Of a stretch of 59,391 bases of DNA, positions 43,046 to 52,361 are shown piece by piece. How positions within the stretch are numbered: the stretch's first letter is position 1; each line of letters opens with the position of its first letter. The notes below the pieces were generated by a model, which searched no databases, was not told the DNA's origin, and saw only the letters and a list, made by a program, of their open reading frames with translations. Location: NCBI GenBank assembly GCA_024280335.1, contig JAJRQI010000020.1, forward strand, positions 1 to 59,391, read 5' to 3'. Both the position numbers and the translations under genes were made by a program. Origin of the DNA: Deltaproteobacteria bacterium. GTDB lineage: Bacteria; Desulfobacterota; Desulfuromonadia; Desulfuromonadales; Geopsychrobacteraceae.

Positions 43046-43918
43046 TTACGTTCTCCTCGCCCACTGTCGCAGCAGGGCCAGATTTTCCAGATCATGACAA
43101 TGCTGTTCACCGCTGGGGGTTTCAAGGATCTTCGCCACCCGGGTAAAACGTGGATCCTGCAGCAGAGCCTGAAACCCTGCTGCGCCGATCTCTCCCTGAG
43201 CCACATGCTGATGGCGGTCGACCCGCGCTCCGAGCGGTTTTTTACTGTCATTCAGATGGAACAGGGCCAGCTTTTCACAACCGATCAGACGATCAAACTC
43301 GGCCATGGTTGCATGATAAGCAGTGTCACTGGATAAATCATAACCGGCGGCAAAGGCATGGCAAGTATCAAAGCAGATGGCAAAATCTGCCGTCGGCAGC
43401 CGCTCGTTAATTTCCGCCAACTCTTCGAAACGAACGCCGAGACTACTCCCCTGCCCTGCGGTATTTTCCAACAGCACCCGCACTCCGCTCGGCGCCTGTG
43501 AGAAAATCGACTTGAAACTGTCGATCAAGTGCCCAAGCCCGGCCGCGCTCCCCTGTTGCATATGGGCGCCCGGATGCATGACCAGATCTTCGATCCCCAG
43601 TTGCCGGCAACGCAACATCTCATCCACAAAGGTGTCGATCGATTTTTTGCGCAGTTTTGGGTCGGGGCTGGCCAAATTGATCAGATAGCTGTCGTGCGCC
43701 GCGACATAACCGATGTCGCTGCTGCTGCGGGCCTGCTTGAAAGCGGCGATGGCGCCCGGATCCAGAGGCTTGGCCTGCCAGCGACTGGCATTTCTGGTGA
43801 ACAGCTGGATGGCGGTCGCACCGACCTCTGCAGCGCGCGAAAAGACCTTTTCGATCCCGCCGGCGATCGACACATGAGTGCCGAGCAGCAGCGGCACAGG
43901 ATTATCGACACTCGGCAT
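43046..43918 (-). CDS. nfo: Endonuclease IV (AP endonuclease)
   Basis: Cuts 5' of abasic sites in DNA repair. The 290-residue TIM-barrel protein has the metal motifs GTHVSIAGG at the N-terminus, VMHPGAHMQ, LLENTAGQGSSLG, CFDTCHAFAAG, FHLNDSK, and DRHQHVAQGEIG, so the three-zinc site appears intact. ATG 43918 is chosen because it overlaps the HAD stop codon (TGATG), while a start 12 bases further up has no such link. Confidence 0.95.
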   Translation of the reverse strand: MPSVDNPVPLLLGTHVSIAGGIEKVFSRAAEVGATAIQLFTRNASRWQAKPLDPGAIAAFKQARSSSDIGYVAAHDSYLINLASPDPKLRKKSIDTFVDEMLRCRQLGIEDLVMHPGAHMQQGSAAGLGHLIDSFKSIFSQAPSGVRVLLENTAGQGSSLGVRFEELAEINERLPTADFAICFDTCHAFAAGYDLSSDTAYHATMAEFDRLIGCEKLALFHLNDSKKPLGARVDRHQHVAQGEIGAAGFQALLQDPRFTRVAKILETPSGEQHCHDLENLALLRQWARRT

Positions 43919-44562
43919 CACAGGCTCCAATGCTCCGGCAGGGAACCGATCTGTGCCGACCGGTCCAATTGCGCATCAACAAAACTGTGTGCCGGCACTA
44001 CCGGCAGATTTTTACCGACCAGCACAGTTTTCATTCCGAACTGCTTGGCGGTTTGCAGATTCTGCGGCTGATCCTCAACCATGACGCAGCGGCTGCCGCT
44101 CACCCGCAACGCATCCAGAACCTGTTGATAGGGGGCGGGATTCGGCTTCGGCAGATAATCGGCAATGCGGATATCAAAGACATCGCAAAAAACCCCTTCC
44201 AGGCCCAGTGCCGCCACCACCCGTTCGACATGACAGCGGGAGCCGTTGGTAAAAATGTAACTGGGCACCGCCAGTGCTTCGAGCGCCTGACGCAGTTCAA
44301 CATCCTGCGACAGGCGGCTGCCGACATCGACGGCATGGACATAGTCGAGATAGTCCTCCGGATCGATATCGTGGTGGCGGACCAACCCCTGCAGGGTGGC
44401 ACCGTAATCCTGCCAATAACGACGGCGCAGAGCATCGACATCAGCCGGAGCAATAGCGACGATCTCCTCCATGTAGCGGTTGATCCGTACGTCGATCAGC
44501 GAGAACAGATCACGCTCCGGAGGATAGAGAGTATTGTCCAGATCGAATAAAACCGCGTCCAT
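43918..44562 (-). CDS. HAD-family phosphatase (pyrimidine 5'-nucleotidase-like)
   Basis: The 214-residue protein begins MDAVLFDLDNTLYPPE, with the HAD nucleophile at Asp7 and the acid/base Asp9. FTNGSRCHVERV provides motif II and CVMVEDQPQNLQTA motif IV; the lysine is in PKPNPAPYQ. The cap and the NTLYP signature are those of SDT1/YjjG-like pyrimidine 5'-nucleotidases (subfamily IA). It probably dephosphorylates nucleotides or small phosphates. It is 8 bases after dapF. Confidence 0.85.
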   Translation of the reverse strand: MDAVLFDLDNTLYPPERDLFSLIDVRINRYMEEIVAIAPADVDALRRRYWQDYGATLQGLVRHHDIDPEDYLDYVHAVDVGSRLSQDVELRQALEALAVPSYIFTNGSRCHVERVVAALGLEGVFCDVFDIRIADYLPKPNPAPYQQVLDALRVSGSRCVMVEDQPQNLQTAKQFGMKTVLVGKNLPVVPAHSFVDAQLDRSAQIGSLPEHWSL

Positions 44563-44570
44563 AAAATATC

Positions 44571-45410
44571 CTACTTCAATTCGAACTCGCCGCTGAATAC
44601 CTCAACTGCCGGGCCGGTCATCAGCACCGAACCCTCTTCCAGCCACTCCAACTGCAAGTCGCCGCCGCGCAGATGGTTGAGGATTTTCCGCTCGGTACGC
44701 CCGGTCAACACCCCGGCAACCGTCACTGCCGAGGCTCCGGTGCCGCAGGCAAGGGTCTCTCCGGCACCTCGCTCCCAAGTCCGCTGGATCACTTCGGTCC
44801 GGCTGAGCAGTTGAACAAATTCGACATTGATCCGCTGGGGAAACCAGGGGTGATTTTCGATCTGCGGGCCGATTTTTTCCACCGCGCAGTTTTCAACATC
44901 ATCGACAAAGATCACCGCGTGCGGGTTTCCCATCGAAACACAGGTCACTTCGATCGTAGCATCATCCAGCGGCAGAGCGATAGCTACCGCCTGTTCATCG
45001 GCCACACCGTTCATCGGCAGATCAGCGCGATTTAATCCCGGCACGCCCATATTTACCCGCACCTGCTCGACCCGCCCCGAAGCGCCGGTGAAAAGTTGCA
45101 GCGGCAAGACACCATTACCGGTTTCTACCTCGATCTGCAAGCGATCGACCAAACCATGATCGTAAGCATACTTGGCCACACAGCGGACCCCGTTACCGCA
45201 CATTTCGGCCTCACTGCCGTCGGCGTTGAACATCCGCATCCGCAGATCAGCAACAACCGACGGCAGGATCAAAATCAGCCCGTCAGAACCGATACCGAAA
45301 TTGCGCGCGCTGACCCGCAGCGCCAAGGCAGCGGGATCCTCAACCTGTTCGACGAAACAATCGATATAGACATAATCATTACCTGCACCATGCATCTTGG
45401 TAAACTTCAT
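44571..45410 (-). CDS. dapF: Diaminopimelate epimerase
   Basis: Interconverts LL- and meso-diaminopimelate for lysine and peptidoglycan synthesis. The active-site cysteines are Cys71 (EMCGNGVRC) and Cys222 (LACGTGAS). [13 protein letters not shown] at the N-terminus is diagnostic. ATG 45410 is preferred to one two codons earlier because AGGGA is correctly spaced. The length, 279, is normal. It heads a minus-strand run dapF, HAD, nfo, dtd, DUF4124. Confidence 0.95.
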   Translation of the reverse strand: MKFTKMHGAGNDYVYIDCFVEQVEDPAALALRVSARNFGIGSDGLILILPSVVADLRMRMFNADGSEAEMCGNGVRCVAKYAYDHGLVDRLQIEVETGNGVLPLQLFTGASGRVEQVRVNMGVPGLNRADLPMNGVADEQAVAIALPLDDATIEVTCVSMGNPHAVIFVDDVENCAVEKIGPQIENHPWFPQRINVEFVQLLSRTEVIQRTWERGAGETLACGTGASAVTVAGVLTGRTERKILNHLRGGDLQLEWLEEGSVLMTGPAVEVFSGEFELK

Positions 45411-45501
45411 AACCATCCCTTCGACCGGTTGTTGTTGACCTTTGCTTGCTGTTACTATAAACAGCAGGTTATCCGCTCACAACAGATTTTATGGAGAGGT
45501 T

Positions 45502-45720
45502 ATGGCTTTTAACTTGAAAACCAAGCTCTGGCAGACTGGCGCCCTCGATTGGTGGGCGATGATCGAGAATAAGGATGTTTTTCTCGGCAGCCGGGAATTC
45601 CCCCTGCCCCCGGAAGAGGGGGACGAGTGGTTGGTCCGCAGCACCGGCGACCGCTTCAAGGTCATCGATAGCGAAATCCGCTGGCTCGGCAAAGAAGAGG
45701 TCCCGGAGCAATTATGGTAG
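45502..45720 (+). CDS. Small hypothetical protein, 72 residues
   Basis: Starts MAFNLKTKLWQTG with GGAG before ATG 45502; an upstream frame continues to 45442 but has no such site. The sequence is soluble and acidic, with FPLPPEEGDEW and a Trp-rich ending. Its stop overlaps the MBL hydrolase start by seven bases, so the two are coupled. I do not recognise the family. Confidence 0.65.
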   Translation: MAFNLKTKLWQTGALDWWAMIENKDVFLGSREFPLPPEEGDEWLVRSTGDRFKVIDSEIRWLGKEEVPEQLW

Positions 45721-46331
45721 CACTGGAAATTGTTCAGATCGACGCCGGCGAAATGGACAACTACTCTTACCTGCTTTACTGCCCGCAAACCATGTTGGGA
45801 GCCGCGGTCGATCCATCGTTGCGACCGGAGAGGTTGCTGGAGGCCGCGAAGCAACGCGGCGTCACCTTGAGGTGGCTGCTCAACACCCACGGCCACCAGG
45901 ATCATATCGCCGGAAATCTGCAGATTCAGGCTCATACCAAGGTCAAGCTGGCTGCCCACCCGAAGGATCTGCCCCAGCCCGAAATCGAGCTGCAGGAGGG
46001 TTCGACGCTCGAAATCGGCAACGGCAGAATCGACGTCCTGCACACCCCGGGACATACCCCCGGCTCGCTGGTATTCCGGACCGGAAATGCCATCATCACC
46101 GGCGACACCCTGTTTGTCAGCCGCTGCGGTCGCGCCGATCTGCCGGGCAGCAATGTCGAAGATCTTTACCACAGCCTGCAACGACTCAAGCTGCTGCCGG
46201 CAGAAACTCAAGTTTATCCCGGCCATAACTATGGGCCGACACCGACCTCGACCATCGGCTGGGAACTGGAGAATAACGACTTCCTGCAATGCCCCGACTT
46301 GCCGAGTTTCATCAAATTGCGACTGGGCTGA
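45714..46331 (+). CDS. Metallo-beta-lactamase fold hydrolase (glyoxalase II-like)
   Basis: The zinc motif is NTHGHQDHIAGN, with His59, His61, Asp63 and His64. Further ligands come from HTPGHTPGS, ITGDTLFVSRCGRADL and YPGHNYGP. The 205-residue form is shorter than glyoxalase II (about 250) and lacks its C-terminal substrate domain, so it could be a persulfide dioxygenase-like or other thioester hydrolase. It is probably cytoplasmic. A strong hairpin follows. Confidence 0.8.
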   Translation: MVALEIVQIDAGEMDNYSYLLYCPQTMLGAAVDPSLRPERLLEAAKQRGVTLRWLLNTHGHQDHIAGNLQIQAHTKVKLAAHPKDLPQPEIELQEGSTLEIGNGRIDVLHTPGHTPGSLVFRTGNAIITGDTLFVSRCGRADLPGSNVEDLYHSLQRLKLLPAETQVYPGHNYGPTPTSTIGWELENNDFLQCPDLPSFIKLRLG

Positions 46332-46340
46332 CCCGACAAC

Positions 46341-46374
46341 AACAGCCCGCGAAATAACCATTTCGCGGGCTGTT
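46341..46374. terminator. Perfect 15-bp hairpin between convergent genes
   Basis: AACAGCCCGCGAAAT pairs perfectly with ATTTCGCGGGCTGTT around AACC. The T-run is short, but the stem is very stable and it lies between convergent genes, so a bidirectional terminator is likely. Confidence 0.75.
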
Positions 46375-46424
46375 CTACGTCTTGGCCGGATGAGATTGAA
46401 ATCAATTCAATCAAACGATCAAAG

Positions 46425-48140
46425 CTACAGACCACCTTTTAACGAAATCAACCGGGTCCCCGCCAGGCGATCATTCCAGCCGCGCCGCTCCGGGCTCAAT
46501 AGTGCGACCAGATAACCCAAGCCGACCGGCAACAACTGCAACAAGCCCCCGACACTGCGTAAAAAAGCCTGCGAAAAAACCAAGGGTTCCCCGTCAAGCG
46601 TCTCTACCCGCAAACCGGCAAGCATCTTCCCCGGGGTTTGACCGACAAGAAAATGGAACAGGGTGAAATAACCGAAAGCAAGGGAAAATAAAACCAGAAA
46701 ATAGGGAATCGACAGGTCGATAAGGGTCTCAACCGAGGGCAACAATCGATCACTGTTGCCCGACATGGCCGTTTCTGCAGCAACGATAAAGCTGGCAGCA
46801 ACAGCAGACAACAGTACCAGATCACAGAAAAAAGCGGCAACCCGACTGGCCAGAGACGGCAGTAGAAGGCTCTCCGACGACGGCGCCTCAAGCCCAACCG
46901 GTGCGGGTTCTCCACTCTCAATCGGTATTTCAACAACAGCCGCGGTATCTGCAGCAACGACACTTTCGACAGAAAGACCAACAGCCGTAGCGATCCCGGC
47001 AGAAACTTCTGCCACCGGAACGTCTGCCCGCTCAGCAGCAACCACGAACACCTCCTCAGAAGTGTCCTCAACCTCAGTCGGAAGCAGCAAATCATCCTCG
47101 GCAAAGGGGTCGGAGGCCGGCTCCTGAAACTCCTCTGTGAGTGGCTCACTGACTTCGAACAGCTCAGTGGTCGCTTCAACTGGCTCAGGGGCCAACGCTG
47201 GAAGCTCTTCGGTCTGCGGTTCGCTGAACAGAATCGACGCCGAGACCTGTTCAACCTGTTCAACCTGTTCAACCTGTTCAACCTGTTCAACCTGTTCAAC
47301 CTGTTCAACCTGTTCAACTTGTTCAACCTGTTCAACTTGCCCGGCTAACAACAGATCGCTATCTTCTTCGGCAACCTGTAGTGTCTGTTCTGTGGACAGA
47401 TCAAGATTCTGCTCCGGAGCCTCCTCGTCCCGAGGGGACTCCGGTAATTCAAAAGGGTCTTTGGGGTCCCCCTTGGTCCCGGCGGCTTCTTCCTCTGCGG
47501 TCTCTCCGAACTCGATTTCGTCAGTGCTGAAATCGAAACCCTCTTCCTCCGCCGGGGGCAGTTCAAAATCGTCCGCGGCTAAATCCTCTGCCGGTCCATC
47601 GCCGGTCTCGAGCTCAGCAGGTTCGTCAAGATCAAACCCGAAATCGCTGTCCAGATCTGACTCGGCTGCGACCTCTGCGGTTACAGGATCTTCCTCGACG
47701 GCGCTATCGAAGCTGAACTCCGTGACCTCCTCAACCTCTTCTGCAGGTTCCGGTTCAGGACCGGGAAGGGTCTCCTCGACATCTTCTTCGACGGGTGCCT
47801 CCTCGAACAGTTCATCAAAGGAAAGATCCTCCTCCTCCTCACTCTCGCCCATAAAATCAAAGCCGAAGTCATCCGCCTCACTGGTGGAAGGTTCACCACC
47901 GGCCGCCGCCGGAGCAGTCGCGGCACTGCCTGCCACCGTCGCTGCGGTCGCCGCTGCCATCGCAGCATCCACTACCGAGCGGTCGGAGTCGGACTCTGCA
48001 GCCACCACCGGTGTCATCTGCCCCGGGAAGAGTACACTCTTGATCCCGTAGCGCTGTTTATGTTCGAGCAACTCTTTGCCGCATTTTTTACAGTTTTCCA
48101 GATAGTCAAAACTGTTATAGCCGCACTTGGGGCACCTCAT
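46425..48140 (-). CDS. Zinc-ribbon / acidic low-complexity / RDD membrane protein
   Basis: The 571-residue protein starts with a zinc ribbon (CPKCGYNSFDYLENCKKCGKE, Cys at 3, 6, 17 and 20). A long Asp/Glu/Ala-rich, disordered region (about 55-410) follows, with ten tandem Val-Glu-Gln units near residue 270-300. Residues about 420-571 form an RDD domain with three or four helices (RVAAFFCDLVLLSAVAASF, FHFLVGQTPGKMLAGLRV, DRLAGTRLI). The RDD part anchors it in the inner membrane. The zinc ribbon resembles MJ0042-like motifs. Function unknown. The start overlaps the rsmE stop. Confidence 0.8.
   Translation of the reverse strand: MRCPKCGYNSFDYLENCKKCGKELLEHKQRYGIKSVLFPGQMTPVVAAESDSDRSVVDAAMAAATAATVAGSAATAPAAAGGEPSTSEADDFGFDFMGESEEEEDLSFDELFEEAPVEEDVEETLPGPEPEPAEEVEEVTEFSFDSAVEEDPVTAEVAAESDLDSDFGFDLDEPAELETGDGPAEDLAADDFELPPAEEEGFDFSTDEIEFGETAEEEAAGTKGDPKDPFELPESPRDEEAPEQNLDLSTEQTLQVAEEDSDLLLAGQVEQVEQVEQVEQVEQVEQVEQVEQVEQVEQVSASILFSEPQTEELPALAPEPVEATTELFEVSEPLTEEFQEPASDPFAEDDLLLPTEVEDTSEEVFVVAAERADVPVAEVSAGIATAVGLSVESVVAADTAAVVEIPIESGEPAPVGLEAPSSESLLLPSLASRVAAFFCDLVLLSAVAASFIVAAETAMSGNSDRLLPSVETLIDLSIPYFLVLFSLAFGYFTLFHFLVGQTPGKMLAGLRVETLDGEPLVFSQAFLRSVGGLLQLLPVGLGYLVALLSPERRGWNDRLAGTRLISLKGGL
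47250..47339. repeat. 9-bp coding tandem repeat (10 units)
   Basis: Ten copies of TTCAACCTG (two with TTCAACTTG) run in frame in the zinc-ribbon/RDD gene and encode repeated Val-Glu-Gln on the minus strand. Because the unit is a multiple of three, copy-number change would alter linker length without frameshift. Confidence 0.95.
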
Positions 48141-48904
48141 GAGCTATCCTTTCCCTCGCAAATCATCTGACTGCCAGTTTGAATGTCCGCTAAGTCACCA
48201 TAAAGATATTGTAAAATTGACACGATCGCAAGTCCGGCGGTTTCGGTGCGTAATATTCTCGGCCCGAGGCGAACCGGCTGATAACCTGCAGATCGGGCAA
48301 TTTCAGCCTCACAATCGCTGATCCCCCCTTCGGGGCCGACAACAATGCTGATCGACTTTGGAGCCTGTTCCGGTAGCAATTTTACCAGCGGCTGGGCGCT
48401 CTCCTCCCAAAGCAGTAACTTTAATTCAGCATCATTCGCGGAAACCGTGCCCGCAAAGGAGGCACCGACCTCCAGCTGCGGCAACCAGGGCTGGCCACAC
48501 TGTCGGGCAGCTTCCTGAATAATTTTCTGCCAGCGTTGCAGCCGCTTTGCCTGACGCTCAGGTTTCATTCGGCCGACACTCCGTTCCATTTGCGCCAGAA
48601 TGAACGACCCCACCCCCAGCTCCGTCCCTTTTTGCAGCACCAGTTCCAGTTTTTCACCCTTGGCTATCCCTTGGATTAAAGAAAGGACAAGTTGCGGCGG
48701 CTCAGCCTGCCGGATCTGCAGAATTTCCGCGGCAAAGTTTTGCTGCAGGCGAACTCGGACCTGCTGTCCTCGACCATTAAAAAGCTGAATCTGCTCTCCG
48801 GCCGAAAGTCGCAAAACGGTGTGTAGATGGCGGATCAGCTCGGCGGGAAGCTCGACCAGGTCACCGACATTACCGGTCAGGTTGGAAATAAAAAATCGGC
48901 GCAT
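48137..48904 (-). CDS. rsmE: 16S rRNA m3U1498 methyltransferase
   Basis: SPOUT-fold enzyme that methylates U1498 of 16S rRNA with SAM. MRRFFISN at the start, the small N-terminal PUA-like domain, VVGPEGGISDCEAEIA (about 200-215) and LGPRILRTETAGLAI (about 222-236) are characteristic, and the SAM-binding knot is complete. The length, 255, is normal. Its start ATG directly follows the prmA stop (TAG then ATG), and its stop overlaps the RDD gene start. Confidence 0.95.
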   Translation of the reverse strand: MRRFFISNLTGNVGDLVELPAELIRHLHTVLRLSAGEQIQLFNGRGQQVRVRLQQNFAAEILQIRQAEPPQLVLSLIQGIAKGEKLELVLQKGTELGVGSFILAQMERSVGRMKPERQAKRLQRWQKIIQEAARQCGQPWLPQLEVGASFAGTVSANDAELKLLLWEESAQPLVKLLPEQAPKSISIVVGPEGGISDCEAEIARSAGYQPVRLGPRILRTETAGLAIVSILQYLYGDLADIQTGSQMICEGKDSS

Positions 48905-49822
48905 CTAACCCTGCTTGCGATAGAGGAGACAGACCCAGTCATCCTGATAACGGGTCGGAAAAGACTCCAGCGGCAGGTCGGCAAAACCTTCTCGGACCAA
49001 CGCCTCCTTCTCACGCAAAATCCCCGAAAGGACCAACCAGCCGGTTGCACTCAAATGCTGAAGCAGTTCGTTTTTCAACCGCACATTTTCTTCGGCAAGA
49101 ATATTGGCCGCAACCAGTTCAAACTGACCGGAAAGATTTTCCAGCGGTTGCTCGCTGATCCGGATATTGTCGGAAAAACCGTTTTTAGCAACATTTTCCC
49201 GCGCTACCGAACAGGCTTCAGCGTCAATATCGTTGGCAAGAATCTCCCGGCAACCAAGTGCTGCGGCACCGAGCGCTAAAATCCCCGAGCCGGTGCCGAC
49301 ATCAAGAAAACTCTGCGGTGCAGAGGGTTGTGCCAACAGTTCTGCGATCATCTCGAGGCAGAGCAGGGTGGTCCCGTGAGTCCCGGTGCCGAAAGCCATC
49401 CCCGGGTCGATCTCGATCACCACCTCATCCGACTGAGGCTGATAATCCTCCCAGCTGGGGCGGATGATCAGCCGTGAGCCGACCCTTAATGTGGAAAAAT
49501 TCTGCTTCCAGTTTTCTGCCCAATCCTCCATTCGAACCGGGGCGGAAAATCCGACCACAACTGTAGCGGCAAGGTCAGGAAGAGACTGAAACCGGACAAA
49601 AAGTTCAGTTCGTAATTGCTGCGCATCGGCAACATTTTCAAAATAAGCCTTGAGCCGGTAACTTGCCGTGGCCTCAAGTTCAACATCAGGAACGACAAAA
49701 GTATCCAGCTGCCGCTCCTCAACGACAACCCCCCCACAGCCGTACTCAGTCAAGATGGCGCTGACCAGGTCGACAGCAGAGCCGGGGACACTTACCTCAA
49801 TGACAATCCATTCATTTTTCAT
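48905..49822 (-). CDS. prmA: Ribosomal protein L11 methyltransferase
   Basis: SAM-dependent enzyme that trimethylates lysines and the N-terminus of ribosomal protein L11. The 305-residue protein has IDPGMAFGTGTHGTTLLCLE (about 150-169), then FLDVGTGSGILALGAAALG (SAM motif) and LVAANILAEENVR, all typical. AGGGAG precedes the ATG. The prmA-rsmE pair is a common bacterial arrangement. Confidence 0.95.
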   Translation of the reverse strand: MKNEWIVIEVSVPGSAVDLVSAILTEYGCGGVVVEERQLDTFVVPDVELEATASYRLKAYFENVADAQQLRTELFVRFQSLPDLAATVVVGFSAPVRMEDWAENWKQNFSTLRVGSRLIIRPSWEDYQPQSDEVVIEIDPGMAFGTGTHGTTLLCLEMIAELLAQPSAPQSFLDVGTGSGILALGAAALGCREILANDIDAEACSVARENVAKNGFSDNIRISEQPLENLSGQFELVAANILAEENVRLKNELLQHLSATGWLVLSGILREKEALVREGFADLPLESFPTRYQDDWVCLLYRKQG

Positions 49823-50213
49823 GACTCCCTAATTAGCAGAGTGTCTATCGCAAAAGCAACAATGAATTCTAAGAAAACGGTTGACAGAAAAACGAAACTC
49901 TGGCTGAATTTTGAGATATAACCAATGAAAACAGTAGACAAGTGCCGATTCACTGGGTTTAAGGTGCGAAAATCAGCGACAAAAGAATAATTAAAAAAAT
50001 ATTACATTCCGCTTGCACGGGTGCTTTTCCTCTGTTAAAGTTAGCTACGGCTTTCATGAGCCCTAACTATTAAAAAATAGAATGATGTGAGTTAAGTACG
50101 TTCAAGCCCATATACATAATATCAGCTCACGGTTTTTTCTAGCGGGCTGTTAAATAACTTAAGTCACGGTGGCGACAAGCTACCGACACCGGATTGCTAC
50201 AAAGGAGACTAAA
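49823..50213. other. Divergent gap between prmA and an OmpR-type regulator
   Basis: This 391-base AT-rich gap has no convincing gene. GTTAG...GGCT...AGCC...CTAAC (about 50039-50068) can form a hairpin. A weak promoter-like TTGCAC/TAAAGT pair lies near 50015-50040. The gap presumably holds the promoters for prmA and the response regulator. Confidence 0.5.
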
Positions 50214-50888
50214 ATGCGCATCCTGGTCGTTGAAGATGAAAAAAAGGTTGCCAGCTTTATCAAGCGCGGACTGGAAGAGGAAGAATTCACTGTCGATGTT
50301 GCTTATGATGGTGAAGAAGGCGTCTACATGGCAGAAAACACTGAATACGATTTAATTCTGATGGATGTGATGCTGCCGAAAAAAGACGGTCTGAGTGCGA
50401 TCAAGGAGCTGCGTCTGAAGAACGTCCCGACTCCCATCCTTTGTCTGACAGCAAAGGATACCGTCGATGATATTGTTTCCGGTCTCGATATCGGTAGCGA
50501 TGACTATCTGACCAAACCGTTTGCCTTTGCAGAGCTGGTTGCTCGCGTCAGAGCCCTGATCCGTCGCGGTTCCCAGGACCGCGGTGCCGAGCTGTATTTT
50601 GCCGACCTGCGTCTGGATCCGGTCGGCCACAAGGTTTGGCGCAGCAACAAAGAGGTCGATCTCACCGCCAAGGAATATGCCTTGCTTGAGTATTTCATGC
50701 GCAATCCGAACCAGGTCCTGACCCGGACCATGATCGCCGAGCACGTCTGGGATTATACCTTCGATTCGTTCACCAACATCATCGATGTTTATGTGAACTA
50801 CCTGCGCAAGAAGATTGACCGTGACTTTGAGAAAAAATTGATCCATACCGTCCGCGGTGTCGGTTACGTTCTTAAAGAGTCTGATTAA
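50214..50888 (+). CDS. OmpR/PhoB-family response regulator
   Basis: The 224-residue protein has an N-terminal receiver (phosphoacceptor Asp51 in LILMDVMLP, acidic ED pair at 7-8, Lys near 101 in YLTKPFA) and a C-terminal winged-helix domain (LTAKEYALLEYFMRNPNQVL, INVYVNYLRKKI-like region, TVRGVGYVLKE). AAAGGAG lies before ATG 50214; the longer frame upstream is rejected. It is most like the metal- or envelope-stress CopR/PcoR-like branch, but the signal is unknown. The kinase starts at the next base. Confidence 0.9.
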   Translation: MRILVVEDEKKVASFIKRGLEEEEFTVDVAYDGEEGVYMAENTEYDLILMDVMLPKKDGLSAIKELRLKNVPTPILCLTAKDTVDDIVSGLDIGSDDYLTKPFAFAELVARVRALIRRGSQDRGAELYFADLRLDPVGHKVWRSNKEVDLTAKEYALLEYFMRNPNQVLTRTMIAEHVWDYTFDSFTNIIDVYVNYLRKKIDRDFEKKLIHTVRGVGYVLKESD

Positions 50889-52343
50889 TTGCCAAACGGC
50901 AGCAGCCTGAAAACCCGCCTGACCCTGTTGAACACAGCCATTCTTGTGCTCATCCTGGGAGCAGGCGGGTTTTTTTTGCATTCTTCACAGCAACAACAGC
51001 GCCTCGACCGACTGGATGCTGATTTGCTGTCTATCGCCAGGGAAGTTTCCTGCAGTCGGCAGGGAACTGAGCCGAATGTGTTGCGCTATCAGGCCATCTG
51101 CCAGTCCTTCGATCAGGCAGCCCGGTATCGGACAGACAAATTTGCTGCAACCCTGTTTAGTTCACAGGGCACGCAGCTGTGCAGCAACAAAGCTCCGCTA
51201 ACCAGTCTCCTGCAATTCTCTGCTGCCGAAAACAGCTCTTTCAAACCGGGCCAATTCAACTTCGACAGGATAAACGGTGACACCGGAGAAAGTCTGCGGC
51301 GCCTGCTCTTTCCGATCACCACCGCCGATCAGAGTCAACTCCAACTACAGATCGGAAAGTCTCTGGAGACGGTCAAGGAATCCTCGCGACTTTTCGCCCG
51401 GTTGTTACTTTTTTTCGGCCTGGCAACAACGATCGGCGTTGCCAGCGGCCACTGGTTACTGTTCAGCCTGCTGACCAGACCACTGAACAAACTGATCCAG
51501 CTGATGGGTCGCACCAACGAGGAAAACGTTCCGCAACTTTTCCAGGTTCAGAACAGCTGCGGCAGGGAACTGCAGCAACTGTCTGCAGGATATAACGACC
51601 TGACTGAGCGGCTCGCCCTCAGCCTGCGGAAGGCTCAACAGTTTTCTGCCGATGTTACCCACGAACTGCGCACCCCATTGACAATTTTGCGTGGTGAAAC
51701 GGAACTGGCGTTGCGCGGAGACAAGGACAAGGAGCAACTGCAACAGACCTTAAGTTCAAACCTGGAAGAGATCAGTCGCATGGGACATCTGATTGAAGAC
51801 CTGCTGCTGCTGTCAAAAAGTGAACTGGGCGAAATCCCGCTGAAGATGGAAGCCATCGACCTCGGCAGCCTGCTCGATGAACTGCACTCTCAAGCGCAAA
51901 TCATCGCCGAAGAAAAACAGATCCGAGTCCACATACAACGCAGCGCTAGCCAGATCAGCCTGCTGGCTGACGCTCTCCGCTTACGGCAGGTGTTTCTCAA
52001 TCTACTGACCAACGCGATTAAATATACTCCGGAGGGCGGTTCGGTGACCATCAACTGGTCACTGCAAAAAGACTTCGCCCGGATTATTATCGAAGATACG
52101 GGAATCGGAATCGATTGTAAGCATCAGGAGCACATTTTTAACCGCTTCTATCGGATCGATAAAACCAGCAATCGGTATGACGGCGGCTCCGGGCTTGGTC
52201 TGGCTATCGTTAAGTGGATTGTTGACGCCCACCATGGTTCAATCCGGGTCTGCTCCGATCCCGGCACGGGCAGTTGTTTCACGGTTATGCTGCCCTTGAC
52301 CCATCTGCAGAGCGGTCCAGCGGATGAAAATGCAGAAAGCTGA
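50889..52343 (+). CDS. Membrane sensor histidine kinase (partner of OmpR-type regulator)
   Basis: The 484-residue protein has two membrane helices (about 14-32 and 170-195) around a periplasmic sensor region with several Cys, then HAMP, HisKA (FSADVTHELRTPLTILRGE, His near 258) and HATPase domains (LLTNAIKYT, IIIEDTGIGI, GGSGLGLAIVKWIVDAH). It autophosphorylates and passes phosphate to the adjacent regulator. Translation must start at TTG 50889, directly after the regulator's TAA, or just inside, since the first helix begins at once. Signal unknown. Confidence 0.88.
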   Translation: MPNGSSLKTRLTLLNTAILVLILGAGGFFLHSSQQQQRLDRLDADLLSIAREVSCSRQGTEPNVLRYQAICQSFDQAARYRTDKFAATLFSSQGTQLCSNKAPLTSLLQFSAAENSSFKPGQFNFDRINGDTGESLRRLLFPITTADQSQLQLQIGKSLETVKESSRLFARLLLFFGLATTIGVASGHWLLFSLLTRPLNKLIQLMGRTNEENVPQLFQVQNSCGRELQQLSAGYNDLTERLALSLRKAQQFSADVTHELRTPLTILRGETELALRGDKDKEQLQQTLSSNLEEISRMGHLIEDLLLLSKSELGEIPLKMEAIDLGSLLDELHSQAQIIAEEKQIRVHIQRSASQISLLADALRLRQVFLNLLTNAIKYTPEGGSVTINWSLQKDFARIIIEDTGIGIDCKHQEHIFNRFYRIDKTSNRYDGGSGLGLAIVKWIVDAHHGSIRVCSDPGTGSCFTVMLPLTHLQSGPADENAES

Positions 52344-52361
52344 TGATTTGCTTTTTTAGGG

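Noticed and set aside
47250-47339. CRISPR array or regulatory iteron
   Set aside because: The 9-base units are in frame within a coding region and encode Val-Glu-Gln.
47137-48051. 304-residue Ser/Cys-rich open frame on the plus strand
   Set aside because: It is the antisense of the acidic repeat region in the zinc-ribbon/RDD gene; the low complexity explains its openness.
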